From: Parapedobacter composti
Lineage (GTDB): Bacteria > Bacteroidota > Bacteroidia > Sphingobacteriales > Sphingobacteriaceae
Direction of reading: 5' to 3'
Assembly: GCF_900112315.1 (NCBI RefSeq)
Contig: NZ_FOLL01000009.1
Location: forward strand, 1-64,000
Length of the DNA: 64,000 nucleotides
Shown: positions 15,007-24,913 of the stretch, in pieces
Layout: each line of letters opens with the position of its first letter
How positions within the stretch are numbered: the stretch's first letter is position 1
Made by a program: the position numbers and the translations under genes
The notes under the pieces: generated by a model
What the model was told of the DNA's origin: nothing
The model's database searches: none
What the model saw: the letters and a program-made list of their open reading frames with translations, nothing else

Positions 15007-17310
15007 TTAATCAACCAATATGAATTTCTTCTCTTGTACATCTCTTGAATTAGGGCCTACGAATACCGAAAATTCCCCAGGCTCAGCCACGTAGTTTAAC
15101 TCCGCATCATAAAATTTAAGGTCTTCTGCTGTGATATCAAAAACAACCTGCTGTGACTCACCAGGTTCCAAACGGATCTTCCGGAATCCTTTCAGTTCCT
15201 TAACAGGCCGTGTTACTGAACCGACTAAATCACGAATATATAGCTGCACAACCTCTTCACCGGCATACTTACCCGTATTTTTCACTGTTACGCGCACCTG
15301 AAGGCTTCCCGCCTGGTGGAGCTGTTCAGCGCTGAGCTCCATCTGATCGTATGTAAACGTGGTATAACTTAGGCCATAGCCAAAAGGATAAAGCGGATCG
15401 TTGCTCACGTCTAGGTAATTAGAGCGAAATTTTTGAAACCACTGCCCATCTGCCAATGGCCGTCCCGTGTTTTTATGACTATAGTACAAAGGCACTTGTC
15501 CCACGTGCTGCGGAAACGTGGCCGGCAATTTTCCCGATGGGTTTACATCCCCAAAGAGCACATCAGCCACGGCCTTTCCGGTTTCCGTACCCCCGAACCA
15601 CACATTCAGGATGGCGGGCACATGCTCATTTTCCCAGGTAAGCGTAAGTGGCCGTCCTGTGAACAGCACCAGCACCACCGGCTTGCCGGTCTCCAGCAAC
15701 TTGGCCAATAACCGTTGCTGTACAGTAGGAATGCCGATATCGGTACGGCTGGAGCTCTCGCCGCTCATCTCCGAACTTTCTCCCAAGGCCGCAATGATCA
15801 CATCCGCCTGTCCGGCGACTGCCAAAGCCTCGGCGATCACCTCCTGCTCCGGCCGTTCATCGCGGGGTATGGTACGCCCGAACATCGTGGCCCGCTCTTG
15901 ATACGCTGCATCCTCCAGCAGGTTCGACCCGTGGTGATGGACAATCTTCACCTGGTTACCCAACGCATCACGCATTCCCTCCAGCAGGGAAGGCGTGTTT
16001 TCCAGATCAGCGCTCACACTCCACGTGCCCGGCATGTTAGTGCCGGTATTAGCCAGTGGCCCGATCAGTGCTACCGTTCCCTGCTTTTTAAGAGGCAGCA
16101 CCTGTCTGTCGTTTTTCAACAGCACAAATGACTTACCTGCTGCCTCACGCGCTTTGGCCAGGTGCGCCGAATTGAGGATCACTTCCCTCGCCCGGCTATC
16201 ATCGCAATAACGGAACGGATCTTCAAACAGTCCGAGTTTATACTTTGCCTCTAATACGAGCCGGCAGGCACGATCAATATCGGCCACGCTTACTTTACCT
16301 TCTTCCACTGACCTTTTTAACGTCGTGAGAAACCCTTCGCCCACCATATCCATCTCCACGCCTGCTTTGAGCGACCGCGCCGATACTTCCTGTAGATCGC
16401 CAAGGCCATGGTCGATGAGTTCATTGACTGCTGTGTAATCCGTCACGACAAACCCGGTAAACCCCCATTGATTGCGCAACACATCCGTCATCAACCATTT
16501 ATTGGCTGTAGCGGGCACCCCGTTGATGTCATTGAAAGCGGTCATCACACTACCAGCCCCTGCATCGATAGCCGCTTTGTACGGAGGCAAGTATTCGTTA
16601 TACATACGGTGCAGGCTCATATCCGTCGTATTATAGTCGCGCCCTGCCTCAGCAGCCCCATATAGCGCAAAATGCTTAACACACGCCATCAACGTGTTAT
16701 GAGCGGCGAGGTCGTCACCCTGATAGCCCCGTACCATCGCCTCAGCAATGCGCGACCCAAGGTAGGTGTCTTCGCCGCTACCTTCGGATATCCGCCCCCA
16801 GCGTGCGTCACGCGAGATATCTACCATGGGTGAGAATGTCCAGTTCAACCCGTCAGCTGAAGCCTCCATGGCAGCAATGCGTGCAGTCTCCTGGATAAGT
16901 TCCATATCCCAGGAAGCCGCAAGGCCCAGCGGAATCGGAAACATCGTTTTATAACCATGAATAACATCCATTCCGAAAATGATGGGAATTTTCAGTCTTG
17001 AGTGATTGACCGCCAGTTCCTGTGCAGCACGGATACGCTGCGGGGTGCTCATGCTGAAGATCCCGCCGATCTTTCCTTCTTTGATTTTGGATTCCACGTC
17101 GGTACTGACCACTGATCCGGTCACCGCCTCTCCCGCAGTGACCAAATTGAGCTGTCCGATTTTCTCTTCGATGGTCATCCGGCTCATCAGTTCGCTGACA
17201 AAGCGGTCCATATCGTTATGAGCTTGTTGGGCGCACACTGGTTTCATAGCCAGCGACAGGTATATCAGGCCTATACAAAAACGAAACTGTTGACTATATA
17301 ATATTTTCAT
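15007..17310 (-). CDS. bglX: Periplasmic beta-glucosidase, GH3
   Basis: A 767-residue secreted GH3 enzyme that removes beta-linked glucose from non-reducing ends. An N-terminal signal peptide ends near VCAQ; the TIM-barrel domain follows, with substrate motifs KHFALYG and the nucleophile Asp in VVTDYTAVNEL (about residue 291). The alpha/beta sandwich domain covers about 390-600, and a fibronectin-III-like C-terminal domain begins near 660 (SLQVRVTVKNTG). The length is typical of BglX. An ATG nine bases upstream (17319) is an alternative start. It is the last gene of the PUL, 34 bases behind a GH43-like gene, and would finish degradation to glucose. Confidence 0.93.
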   Translation of the reverse strand: MKILYSQQFRFCIGLIYLSLAMKPVCAQQAHNDMDRFVSELMSRMTIEEKIGQLNLVTAGEAVTGSVVSTDVESKIKEGKIGGIFSMSTPQRIRAAQELAVNHSRLKIPIIFGMDVIHGYKTMFPIPLGLAASWDMELIQETARIAAMEASADGLNWTFSPMVDISRDARWGRISEGSGEDTYLGSRIAEAMVRGYQGDDLAAHNTLMACVKHFALYGAAEAGRDYNTTDMSLHRMYNEYLPPYKAAIDAGAGSVMTAFNDINGVPATANKWLMTDVLRNQWGFTGFVVTDYTAVNELIDHGLGDLQEVSARSLKAGVEMDMVGEGFLTTLKRSVEEGKVSVADIDRACRLVLEAKYKLGLFEDPFRYCDDSRAREVILNSAHLAKAREAAGKSFVLLKNDRQVLPLKKQGTVALIGPLANTGTNMPGTWSVSADLENTPSLLEGMRDALGNQVKIVHHHGSNLLEDAAYQERATMFGRTIPRDERPEQEVIAEALAVAGQADVIIAALGESSEMSGESSSRTDIGIPTVQQRLLAKLLETGKPVVLVLFTGRPLTLTWENEHVPAILNVWFGGTETGKAVADVLFGDVNPSGKLPATFPQHVGQVPLYYSHKNTGRPLADGQWFQKFRSNYLDVSNDPLYPFGYGLSYTTFTYDQMELSAEQLHQAGSLQVRVTVKNTGKYAGEEVVQLYIRDLVGSVTRPVKELKGFRKIRLEPGESQQVVFDITAEDLKFYDAELNYVAEPGEFSVFVGPNSRDVQEKKFILVD

Positions 17311-17344
17311 GGTTGCCATGTATTAACAAATTTTATATTATTCG

Positions 17345-19075
17345 CTACTCTACCGCTTTTACGGCTGTTTGTCCAGAAATTCCGTTTTCATTAAATGCTT
17401 CCACGGTGAAATAATACGACTGATCCACCGTCAGCCCTTTGATCTCCAAGGCATGCTGCCCGTACAGCATCCAAGCACTATACAGCTTATCGGGCGCGAT
17501 ACCCCATCTGACCGTGTAGCCCTGCACGTTTTCCTGCGCATCCCAGGTCAGCTGTGCATCCCGCCGGTCGGTGTCACGCACCACCTCGAGGTTTTTGACG
17601 GTGACCGGCTTCTTGCCGCTACCGACGCCGAATATCCGCAGCCCGGAAATGGAAAGGTAAGGCGTAGGCACATGGATGTTGCGATACCGGATATACCGCA
17701 GGTGCGCCGGGTTCTCCAATTCTACGTAGTCATTCGGTACATCGCGGAAGCTGTTTTGCCGGTCTACCAGCAGTCGCCAGTCCTGCCCATTTTCCGATCC
17801 TTCAATCGCATAACGGTGAAAAAGCCCTTCGGGCTTCCCGTAAAGGTCCGATTGATAGTCGTTGAAGTTGACCTGTATGGCATGCACCTCCGCCACGCGC
17901 TGGAGATCGATCTGGAGCCATTGCGTATCGCCGTTGTCTTCGGCCACCCAAAATGTTTTCACCTGTTCGTCGGTGACGTGCTCCGGCCCATAGCTCCCCA
18001 GCTGGGAAGATGCCGTTACCGGCTTTTGGTACGACAGCAGCATCCAGCCGGTAAATGTTCCCATCTTGCCCGGAATATGCGGCGCATAATGCGGATAGTC
18101 TCCGTAGGCGGTGTTGGCGTGCATCAACCCATCCGCGTCGAAATAAGTGGGAAACATCCCGATACGCCGTTCCCAGCCGATATTGACATCCACAGCCATC
18201 GTACTGAAATGCCAGTAATGTCCAGCCGGACCTTCCACCGTACTTCCATGGCCGGCCCCGTTGATAAAGCCGCCCGGTTTATACGAAAAAGGATTGTTGG
18301 ACGCATACCTATATGGGCCGAGCGGCGCGTCGGCGATGTATACCCCATCGCCGTACACGTCAAACTGGGTGCCTGGCGCTGCGTATTGCAAATAATACTT
18401 ACCGCCCCTTTTCAACATGGACGCTCCTTCTATATAACCCCGGAGCACCGTATCGCTGTGATTGTGTCCGAAACGTTCCCACCCATGCCGCTCTCCATCC
18501 AGGTTGAACAATTCATATACCTCCTTTGACATCGGAATGAAGCGGTTGGTTCGATCGAGCTTCTTAGCCCGGATCGGAAACTTATTGGATGAACCCCAGA
18601 ACATGTACGCCTGACCGTCATCATCTATAAACAAGTCAGGGTCCTGCAACTGCGTCAATACGGAAGGTACAGCCTTCCAGTCGCCCCGCTTGGGGTTATC
18701 GGTATACAAGATGGCCATCGCGCCGACGGGGTTACCCGTCACGTACAAAACCGAGTCTTTATAATTATGCGCGGTGGGGGCGTTAGACCCCTCAAAATAC
18801 CATTTCTCCGGGCGGACAAACGTCCAGTTGTGCAGGTCGGGCGAGTACCAGTAGCCCATGGAGCGGGTTACAAACATATAGTAATCACCACGGAATTCCA
18901 CCACGGTGGGATCTGCGCCCGAGCGGTATGACAGACTGTCAAACCGCGTGGCGTATGCATAGTCCAGATTCAGCGGATTGCAGTACGTCCGCTGCAGCAA
19001 CGCCTGCGCCGACACACCGTGAGAGGCGACAGATAGGACTCCGGCACAAGCCACTATGAGAATTGTCCGCTTCAT
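17345..19075 (-). CDS. GH43-like glycoside hydrolase with discoidin and FnIII domains (copy 1)
   Basis: A 576-residue secreted protein with a signal peptide ending near VSAQA. The five-bladed propeller (about 30-330) carries the GH43 acidic triad: D55 in GADPTVV, D147 in QDPDLFIDDDG and E216 in YIEGASM. A discoidin-like F5/8C domain (about 345-475) and a fibronectin-III-like domain (about 485-575) follow, as in many exo-acting PUL enzymes. GH43 members act on arabinose-, xylose- or galactose-containing glycans; the subfamily cannot be named from sequence alone. Its ATG overlaps the sulfatase stop (TGATG), so translation is coupled. It is a clear paralog of the protein at 20581-22347. Confidence 0.87.
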   Translation of the reverse strand: MKRTILIVACAGVLSVASHGVSAQALLQRTYCNPLNLDYAYATRFDSLSYRSGADPTVVEFRGDYYMFVTRSMGYWYSPDLHNWTFVRPEKWYFEGSNAPTAHNYKDSVLYVTGNPVGAMAILYTDNPKRGDWKAVPSVLTQLQDPDLFIDDDGQAYMFWGSSNKFPIRAKKLDRTNRFIPMSKEVYELFNLDGERHGWERFGHNHSDTVLRGYIEGASMLKRGGKYYLQYAAPGTQFDVYGDGVYIADAPLGPYRYASNNPFSYKPGGFINGAGHGSTVEGPAGHYWHFSTMAVDVNIGWERRIGMFPTYFDADGLMHANTAYGDYPHYAPHIPGKMGTFTGWMLLSYQKPVTASSQLGSYGPEHVTDEQVKTFWVAEDNGDTQWLQIDLQRVAEVHAIQVNFNDYQSDLYGKPEGLFHRYAIEGSENGQDWRLLVDRQNSFRDVPNDYVELENPAHLRYIRYRNIHVPTPYLSISGLRIFGVGSGKKPVTVKNLEVVRDTDRRDAQLTWDAQENVQGYTVRWGIAPDKLYSAWMLYGQHALEIKGLTVDQSYYFTVEAFNENGISGQTAVKAVE

Positions 19076-20568
19076 CAGTAAGTCCCCCTATACAGGTGAT
19101 CGATGCGCTTCTGATAAATTTTTTTCAGCGGAATCTGCATCCCGCCGGTTGATTCCAGCCAGTCCCAAAGCTCTTTCTTCAACTGACCGGCAATCTCCTG
19201 CGACTGGGGATCGCGGATCAGGTTGTTCATTTCATACGGATCATTCTCCAGATCATACAGCTCATTGGCATCCCATAGCCCGTGGTTAAAAATGTATTTG
19301 TATCGGTCGGTGCGTACGGCAAAGATAGTGGGCGTTTGCGGGAATGCCCATTCCCAATAATATTCGTAATACACCTTATCGCGCCACCCTTCGATAGACT
19401 TACCCTGCAGTAACGGCAGGAAAGAGTAGCCCTGCATCTGCTCCGGTTTTTCCATACCGATCAAGTCGAGGACGGTAGGACCGATATCGACATTCATCAC
19501 CATCTGGCTGATTTTCGTTTGCGGCTTGACCAATTTCGGCGACCAGGCCAGCAGCGGTACCCGCATAGATGCCTCGTACGCGTTCCGCTTGTCTATCAGG
19601 CCATGTTCACCGAAAAGGAACCCATTGTCACCCATGTAAACCACCAGTGTATTTTCGGCGAGGCCCCGCTCCTCAAGCCAGGCGATAACAGCGCCGATGC
19701 TCTCATCAACGCTGCGGAGCGTCTCGCAGTACTGGCGATAGAAATCCTCAAATACGATCGCTCCATCGTACATATAATCCACGCCATGCCAGCTGTATCG
19801 TTGTTTGCGCACCCATTCCGGTATATCTTCCCGGTTCACCGGGCCATCGTAAGGCGTTTCGGTACCCACCCGCATGCTACTGTCTGTCGCGGTCAGGTAC
19901 ATGGAAGGCGGGGTCACAACCGGCATGTCTTTATAAGTCCCCCGGTGCCTTTCAGCAGGCTCGAACTCAGCATGCACGCCCTTGTGAGATAGGTACAGGA
20001 AAAACGGCTGCTCGCTGTCTAAGCTGTTAAGCCAGTCGATGGCATATTCGGTCAGCAGATCGGTCGTGTAGCTTCCTTCGGGCTGCTTCACTTCCTCCCC
20101 GTTGATATTGAACGTCGGCGAATAGTATACCCCCTGCCCCCTGAAGCTCACCCACTGGTCGAACCCGGGCTGTTTACCCGCACCTTCATTACCCATATGC
20201 CACTTGCCGAAAAACCCGGTTTTATACCCCTTTTGCTGCATATACTGCGGAAAGAAGGTGAGCCCTTCGGGCATGGGCGCATTGTTATCTACAATGGTAT
20301 GCGTATGCGCATATTGACCGGTAAGAATAGACGCCCGGCTTGGCGAACAAAGGGAAGTGGAAACAAAAGCATTCTCCAGATGCGCCCCTTCCCGTGCCAT
20401 GCGGTCCATATGGGGTGTTTCCAGATGGGGCACCTTGTCCATGAATCCCATGAAGTCATACCGGTGGTCATCGCTCAAGATGAACACTACATTATATGGT
20501 TTGCCGGGCTGGGCATATCCTAAAATCACAGCTCCCCAAACACCTAAAAATAAAAAAATCCTTTTCAT
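19075..20568 (-). CDS. Sulfatase, S1 family
   Basis: A 497-residue secreted arylsulfatase-family enzyme. Signal peptide ends near GYAQ; the metal site DD is at 33-34; the active-site signature CSPSRASILTG has Cys at 74, which must be converted to formylglycine by a maturase not encoded in this window. The surrounding TSLCSPSRASILTGQYAHTH recalls N-acetylglucosamine-6-sulfatases, and C-terminal VYMGDNGFLFGEHG is the usual metal loop. Its presence indicates that the glycan target, or a related host or algal glycan, carries sulfate esters. It is tightly coupled between the two GH43-like genes (12-base gap and 1-base overlap). The exact linkage is unknown. Confidence 0.92.
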   Translation of the reverse strand: MKRIFLFLGVWGAVILGYAQPGKPYNVVFILSDDHRYDFMGFMDKVPHLETPHMDRMAREGAHLENAFVSTSLCSPSRASILTGQYAHTHTIVDNNAPMPEGLTFFPQYMQQKGYKTGFFGKWHMGNEGAGKQPGFDQWVSFRGQGVYYSPTFNINGEEVKQPEGSYTTDLLTEYAIDWLNSLDSEQPFFLYLSHKGVHAEFEPAERHRGTYKDMPVVTPPSMYLTATDSSMRVGTETPYDGPVNREDIPEWVRKQRYSWHGVDYMYDGAIVFEDFYRQYCETLRSVDESIGAVIAWLEERGLAENTLVVYMGDNGFLFGEHGLIDKRNAYEASMRVPLLAWSPKLVKPQTKISQMVMNVDIGPTVLDLIGMEKPEQMQGYSFLPLLQGKSIEGWRDKVYYEYYWEWAFPQTPTIFAVRTDRYKYIFNHGLWDANELYDLENDPYEMNNLIRDPQSQEIAGQLKKELWDWLESTGGMQIPLKKIYQKRIDHLYRGTY

Positions 20569-20580
20569 CAGTCGTTTATT

Positions 20581-22347
20581 CTAATCAACACGTTTTACTT
20601 CACTCCTCGCGGACACCCCGTTTTCATTGATCGCCTCGATGGCAAAGTAGTAAGACTTTTGGCTGTCCATCGCCTTGTAATAATACTCGTTGGCACCATG
20701 CACCATGATGCAGTTGTACAGCTTATCCGGTGCCAGGCCGGTATAGATGTTGTACGCATACGCGTCGTCTACGGGGCTCCACTTGATCCACGCACTACGC
20801 TTATCTTTTTCCGTGCGCACGACGATAAAATCCTCCACCGAATCAGGCTTGCGGCCCTGCCCCCTCCCAAACACGCGAAGGCCGCTGATGGCAAATTTGC
20901 CGGTAGGCATGTGTATGTTTTCCAGCCGGATATACCGCGCTTGTACCGGAGCCTCAAGTTCCACGTAATCATGCGGGACATCCGTATCATTTTGGCTCTT
21001 ATCTACCAGTACCTTCCAGCGTTTGCCGTCCTCCGAGTAAGACAGGATGTATTGGTGATATATGCCCTGCATCTTGCCCAGAAACGCGCTATCGGCATCC
21101 TGGTCAGCGTAGTTGACTTGCACGGCGTGTACGGTGCTGACAGCACCAAGATCGCTTTGTATCCATTCACCCTTATCACCGCTGGCGGCGCTCCAATAGG
21201 TCTTCATGCTCTCATCCACGGCATGGTTTGCCGGATACGCCGCGCCAAGGGTGGAAGACACTTGCACCGGCTTGTTGTAATTGAGCAGCATCCAGCCCGT
21301 AAACCTGCTCCGCAGATGATCAGTAGGTCCGTCGGGCAGATAATGCGGATAATCGCCAAAAGCGGTGTTACAATACATCACACCGTCAGCATCGAACCCC
21401 GCGGGCCACATGCCTAGCCTCCGTTCGAAATTATTTTTTACGCCTAAGACAACGGTTGCCACATGCCAATAGTTGCCATCGTTATCCTGGAATGTCGCCC
21501 CATGTCCCGCGCCCCGCGCAAAGCCACCAGGTTTATAGCTCAGTGGGTCAGACTGTGTTGCAAACGGACCCAGGGGGCTGTCACCAACAGCCACCCCATC
21601 GGCATACCCGCTGAACTCAGTGCCCGGGGCTGCATATTGCAGATAATACTTACCGTTGTGCTTGGTCATGTGCGCCCCCTCGATAAACGGGTCGAGAAAA
21701 GTGTTATCCATATACTCGCCGAAACGCTGCCAGCCGTAGCGCCAGTCTTCCAGCAGATATAGCTCCTTACGGGTGCCTATCGGTTCCATGGTCTGCCGGT
21801 TCAATTCGATGCCGTAAAGCGGATAACGGTTGCTGCTACCATTATACATGTAGAAGCGGCCGTCATCATCTGTAAAAAAATCCGGGTCCCAGCCGCCTAT
21901 GGCGAACGAGTCGACCAGCGGCTGCCACTCGTTGGCCTTGGGGTTGGTACTCATCCAGATGGTAAACTTGTCCGTATAGGTAGAGCCAAATACAAGCATG
22001 GTATCGCCCACGATTCCCACAGCCGGTGCACAGAGCTCATCATACACATCCCCGTTCCACGGACGCAAAAATTTCTTGGACACAAAGTTCCATTTTGACA
22101 GGTCGCTGCTCCACCAATAGCCCCACTGATTTGTGCTAAAGAGATAGTAGTCGCCCTTGTAGTTCACAATAACGGGATCAGCCGTGGCGCGATGCCGCCC
22201 CCATTCCGAAAAATTAGGAATCGGTGTATAACCATAGTCAATATTTATCGGATTGCAGTACGTGCGCGGTACCTGGGCGCGGATGGTTCCGCTGCATAGC
22301 AACCAAGCTCCAATAACCAACCAACCATATTTCCAACGATGTTTCAT
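20581..22347 (-). CDS. GH43-like glycoside hydrolase with discoidin and FnIII domains (copy 2)
   Basis: A 588-residue secreted protein, paralog of the product of 17345-19075. With the ATG at 22347 (MKHRWKYGW) it has a clean signal peptide ending near IRAQ; upstream in-frame codons from 22401 lack sense as a leader. The GH43 triad is D57 in TADPVIV, D156 in WDPDFFTDDDG and E223 in FIEGAHM. A discoidin-like domain (about 360-485) and a fibronectin-III-like domain (about 500-588) follow. Both copies share YCNP, the GYWxS-DL stretch and GDYPHY segments. The two copies probably act on different linkages or at different steps. Confidence 0.87.
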   Translation of the reverse strand: MKHRWKYGWLVIGAWLLCSGTIRAQVPRTYCNPINIDYGYTPIPNFSEWGRHRATADPVIVNYKGDYYLFSTNQWGYWWSSDLSKWNFVSKKFLRPWNGDVYDELCAPAVGIVGDTMLVFGSTYTDKFTIWMSTNPKANEWQPLVDSFAIGGWDPDFFTDDDGRFYMYNGSSNRYPLYGIELNRQTMEPIGTRKELYLLEDWRYGWQRFGEYMDNTFLDPFIEGAHMTKHNGKYYLQYAAPGTEFSGYADGVAVGDSPLGPFATQSDPLSYKPGGFARGAGHGATFQDNDGNYWHVATVVLGVKNNFERRLGMWPAGFDADGVMYCNTAFGDYPHYLPDGPTDHLRSRFTGWMLLNYNKPVQVSSTLGAAYPANHAVDESMKTYWSAASGDKGEWIQSDLGAVSTVHAVQVNYADQDADSAFLGKMQGIYHQYILSYSEDGKRWKVLVDKSQNDTDVPHDYVELEAPVQARYIRLENIHMPTGKFAISGLRVFGRGQGRKPDSVEDFIVVRTEKDKRSAWIKWSPVDDAYAYNIYTGLAPDKLYNCIMVHGANEYYYKAMDSQKSYYFAIEAINENGVSARSEVKRVD

Positions 22348-22449
22348 GCTTTTTATGCTGTATGCATTATGCCTATAGCTTACGGCGGTCCCACCATTCA
22401 ATTCTGCTCACCGACCATTCACCACCGATCACGGATCACCAACCACCCA

Positions 22450-23808
22450 TTAAATCTCCGGGCTTTCGAATCCCAGCTTTTTCAATCCTTCTTTAATTTC
22501 TGGTGCCCCCATAAACAGTTTCCAGAACAACCCACTGCGGTGGTTTTCAATCATGACCACAATAGGTCCTTGATCAATAGCCAGGTAACGCTGTGGAAAC
22601 CAATTTTCTGTTTCGCTGTACGCATCGTAGAAGCCGTATTCACCCCACACCTTATCGCCCAGCTCTTCATACAGGTAGCGCATCATATCCAAGCTCTGCT
22701 TAGGCGTATATGGAATGGAAGATAAGGCAGCGGTAGGTGAAATTACACCCAGATCGTTACCGGGATAATGAGCAGAATACCCGTTGACTGAATAGCTGGC
22801 AGTAAGCCCCCATGCACTGGGCCCGTACCCCTTATATCCTTTGGGATTTTCTACACAGTAGTCGTAATGGATCAGGGCATGGCTGGTGTTGAGTGTCCAG
22901 TAATCGGCATACTTATCCTTTAATCCCTTTGGGTTCAAACCCAAGTATGAATAATGCGACCAAAACAGCGGGCCTACGCCATTTGCTTCAGTCACATTAT
23001 GTTTCAGCTCGATAGAACGTCCGTAGCGCTCGGCATCAGACTTGATGGCTCCTCCGCGGGCCCACCCCTCATGGTATACTTCGGCTGGTACCCCATGTGT
23101 GGGCGAGGATGCAGCTAACACATAGGTGATGAGGCACTCGTCATAACCACGGATAGGATGATTAGCAGCCCACCCTGCCGTCGGGCTCCAATGCCAATAC
23201 AGCACGTTCTGATCCCCTTGGCGGTACCAATCCCATTCAATAGTCTTCCAGAGGGCATCGGCGCGTGCAGCCAATTGCTTTTCCTGTTCACCACCTTGCT
23301 GGAAATATTCCCTGACACAAATCAATGCCTGCGCCATAAAGGCCGTTTCTACGAGATCGCCACCGTTATCATTCTTGCTGAAAGGCTTCACCTCGCCCGT
23401 GGGGCCGTGTATCCAATGCGACCACGCCCCGTGAAAACGATCCACCTTTTCGAGGAAGCTGAGAGCTTTGTCAAATCGCTCAAGTGCTTGTTCTCGGGTT
23501 ATGAATCCGCGTTCTATGCCAGCGATAATGGCCATTAGCCCAAAGCCACTGCCGCCTATGGTCACCACATCACGGTCGTTCTGCGGGTATTCTCCATCGA
23601 TGTGTATCCGTTCGCGGGCTAGGCCCGACATGGGCTCAGCCCCATCCCAGAAATACCGGAAGGTTTGATGCTGTACGCGGGTGAGTAGGGAGTCATCGGA
23701 AAGCGTCCGCTCAGTCGGTACCGAGCCGCTTTGCGAAGTTTTGTTTTGATGACATCCAGTAATGCCGACGACTGAAAAGGTTAATAGCACGATGCCGACC
23801 TTAAACAT
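22450..23808 (-). CDS. GH144-type endo-beta-1,2-glucanase lipoprotein (glycoamylase-like)
   Basis: A 452-residue lipoprotein of the PF10091 family, whose characterised Bacteroidota members (GH144) cut beta-1,2-glucans. The ATG at 23808 gives a lipoprotein signal (FSVVGITGC, Cys19). The family is recognised from QHQTFRYFWDGAEP at about 45, TIGGSGFGLMAI near 85, FMAQALI near 145 and GYDECLITYVLAASSPTHG near 210, and YGFYDAYS near 400. It may sit on the outer-membrane surface. With the GH3 enzyme it could form a glucan-degrading pair; older annotation calls this family glucoamylase, which is not a safe name. Confidence 0.85.
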   Translation of the reverse strand: MFKVGIVLLTFSVVGITGCHQNKTSQSGSVPTERTLSDDSLLTRVQHQTFRYFWDGAEPMSGLARERIHIDGEYPQNDRDVVTIGGSGFGLMAIIAGIERGFITREQALERFDKALSFLEKVDRFHGAWSHWIHGPTGEVKPFSKNDNGGDLVETAFMAQALICVREYFQQGGEQEKQLAARADALWKTIEWDWYRQGDQNVLYWHWSPTAGWAANHPIRGYDECLITYVLAASSPTHGVPAEVYHEGWARGGAIKSDAERYGRSIELKHNVTEANGVGPLFWSHYSYLGLNPKGLKDKYADYWTLNTSHALIHYDYCVENPKGYKGYGPSAWGLTASYSVNGYSAHYPGNDLGVISPTAALSSIPYTPKQSLDMMRYLYEELGDKVWGEYGFYDAYSETENWFPQRYLAIDQGPIVVMIENHRSGLFWKLFMGAPEIKEGLKKLGFESPEI

Positions 23809-23866
23809 GGGAATTTTCGTTCTTTTGATTGATTTACTGTACACGCTTAATAGGGTTTTATATGAC

Positions 23867-24859
23867 TTAATATCCGGTTTTCAGATAAGGATATCGGATT
23901 TGAAACTGATGAGCTTCCTCTTCACGGTAAGCATTTACATACGGAGAATACGTCGTAATAAATAAGTTATTTTCCTTCGGATTGACTTTAAGTATCCTCA
24001 ACCAACCGTTGCCGCCGTTGACCGTTCCTGTTACGCCTTCTTGAAAATTAGCAAGAAACTGATATACCGGAAAACCGGCTTCGTTGATACTTACCAATGT
24101 CCCCACCCCGCTATTCAGCACGTGGCCGGAAAACACGAATCGGATATTGGGATGTTTCTTCACTAACTTCTGCCAGATCTGCTCGCCGTCGTTTACCGCA
24201 TGCGTTGCCGTATCCTTACCTATACCATAACCCTGTGGCCGCCAATAATCGCCGTGACCTTGCCTCGTACTGTCGGAGTACATATAGCTATGTGTATTGA
24301 GTATGACCAGCCGGTCGGGATGATCGGCCACAACATCGTTGGCCCAAACCAACACCGATTCGCGCGGGCCAAATTCCAGGGAAAGCACCAACCATTTATA
24401 ATCACCAGTTTCCAACAGATAGTATGCATTGTCAAGCCGCCCTTCTTCGAATATTCCGCCAAAAGCAGGTAGCTTGGCCATGTGCGCAACAGGAAAGAAG
24501 GTGTTGAATAGCGTTGTATTACGAACATCGGCAAACTTACCCGGCTCACTGCCCATATCATGGTTCCCTACGGCTAATACGTAGGGAACCTTATCGTCAA
24601 GGCGCCGAAAAGCGTTGCGCACCAATTGCCACTCTTCTTCGTTGTTGTTTTGCGTCAGATCGCCTTGCTGAATCACCATCGCGATGTTCGCTGCTTCTTG
24701 TTCAATCCAATTGATCTGTGCATCGAGGATATCGGGATATTTTTCAGCATATGTCTGCGTGTCCGGCAATAGCACAAAAGTGATCTCTTCTTCAGCTTTT
24801 GGAGTACATGCATTTATCAGTATACCGAATAAGCCTAACAGCAATATTCTGGGCGTCAT
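23867..24859 (-). CDS. Calcineurin-like metallophosphoesterase lipoprotein
   Basis: A 330-residue lipoprotein (lipobox LINAC, Cys18). Metallophosphoesterase motifs appear in order: LPDTQTY near 33, QQGDLTQNN near 65, VGNHDMGS near 97, LNTHSYMY near 190 and FSGHVLNSG near 245, which together form the two-metal site. Such proteins occur in Bacteroidota PULs and may remove phosphate from phosphorylated glycans or act on phosphoester substrates outside the cell. It is 54 bases behind the second SusD gene and 58 bases ahead of the GH144 gene. The substrate is unknown. Confidence 0.87.
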   Translation of the reverse strand: MTPRILLLGLFGILINACTPKAEEEITFVLLPDTQTYAEKYPDILDAQINWIEQEAANIAMVIQQGDLTQNNNEEEWQLVRNAFRRLDDKVPYVLAVGNHDMGSEPGKFADVRNTTLFNTFFPVAHMAKLPAFGGIFEEGRLDNAYYLLETGDYKWLVLSLEFGPRESVLVWANDVVADHPDRLVILNTHSYMYSDSTRQGHGDYWRPQGYGIGKDTATHAVNDGEQIWQKLVKKHPNIRFVFSGHVLNSGVGTLVSINEAGFPVYQFLANFQEGVTGTVNGGNGWLRILKVNPKENNLFITTYSPYVNAYREEEAHQFQIRYPYLKTGY

Positions 24860-24913
24860 TTGATTATTTTATGATTCTCTTACTTACTTTATAGCCCAAT
24901 ATATAAATCTCAA

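Noticed and set aside
17369-18529. Long open frame (386 codons) opposite to the GH43-like gene
   Set aside because: Caused by the GC-rich composition of the strand; His/Arg/Val-rich translation without any domain, while the minus strand has a clear enzyme.
20659-21417. Open frame of 252 codons opposite to the second GH43-like gene
   Set aside because: Shadow of the real gene, same composition bias.
22348-22449. ACC-rich repetitive stretch between the GH144 and GH43-like genes
   Set aside because: Short imperfect GGTGA-type repetitions without regular period; judged low-complexity spacer.
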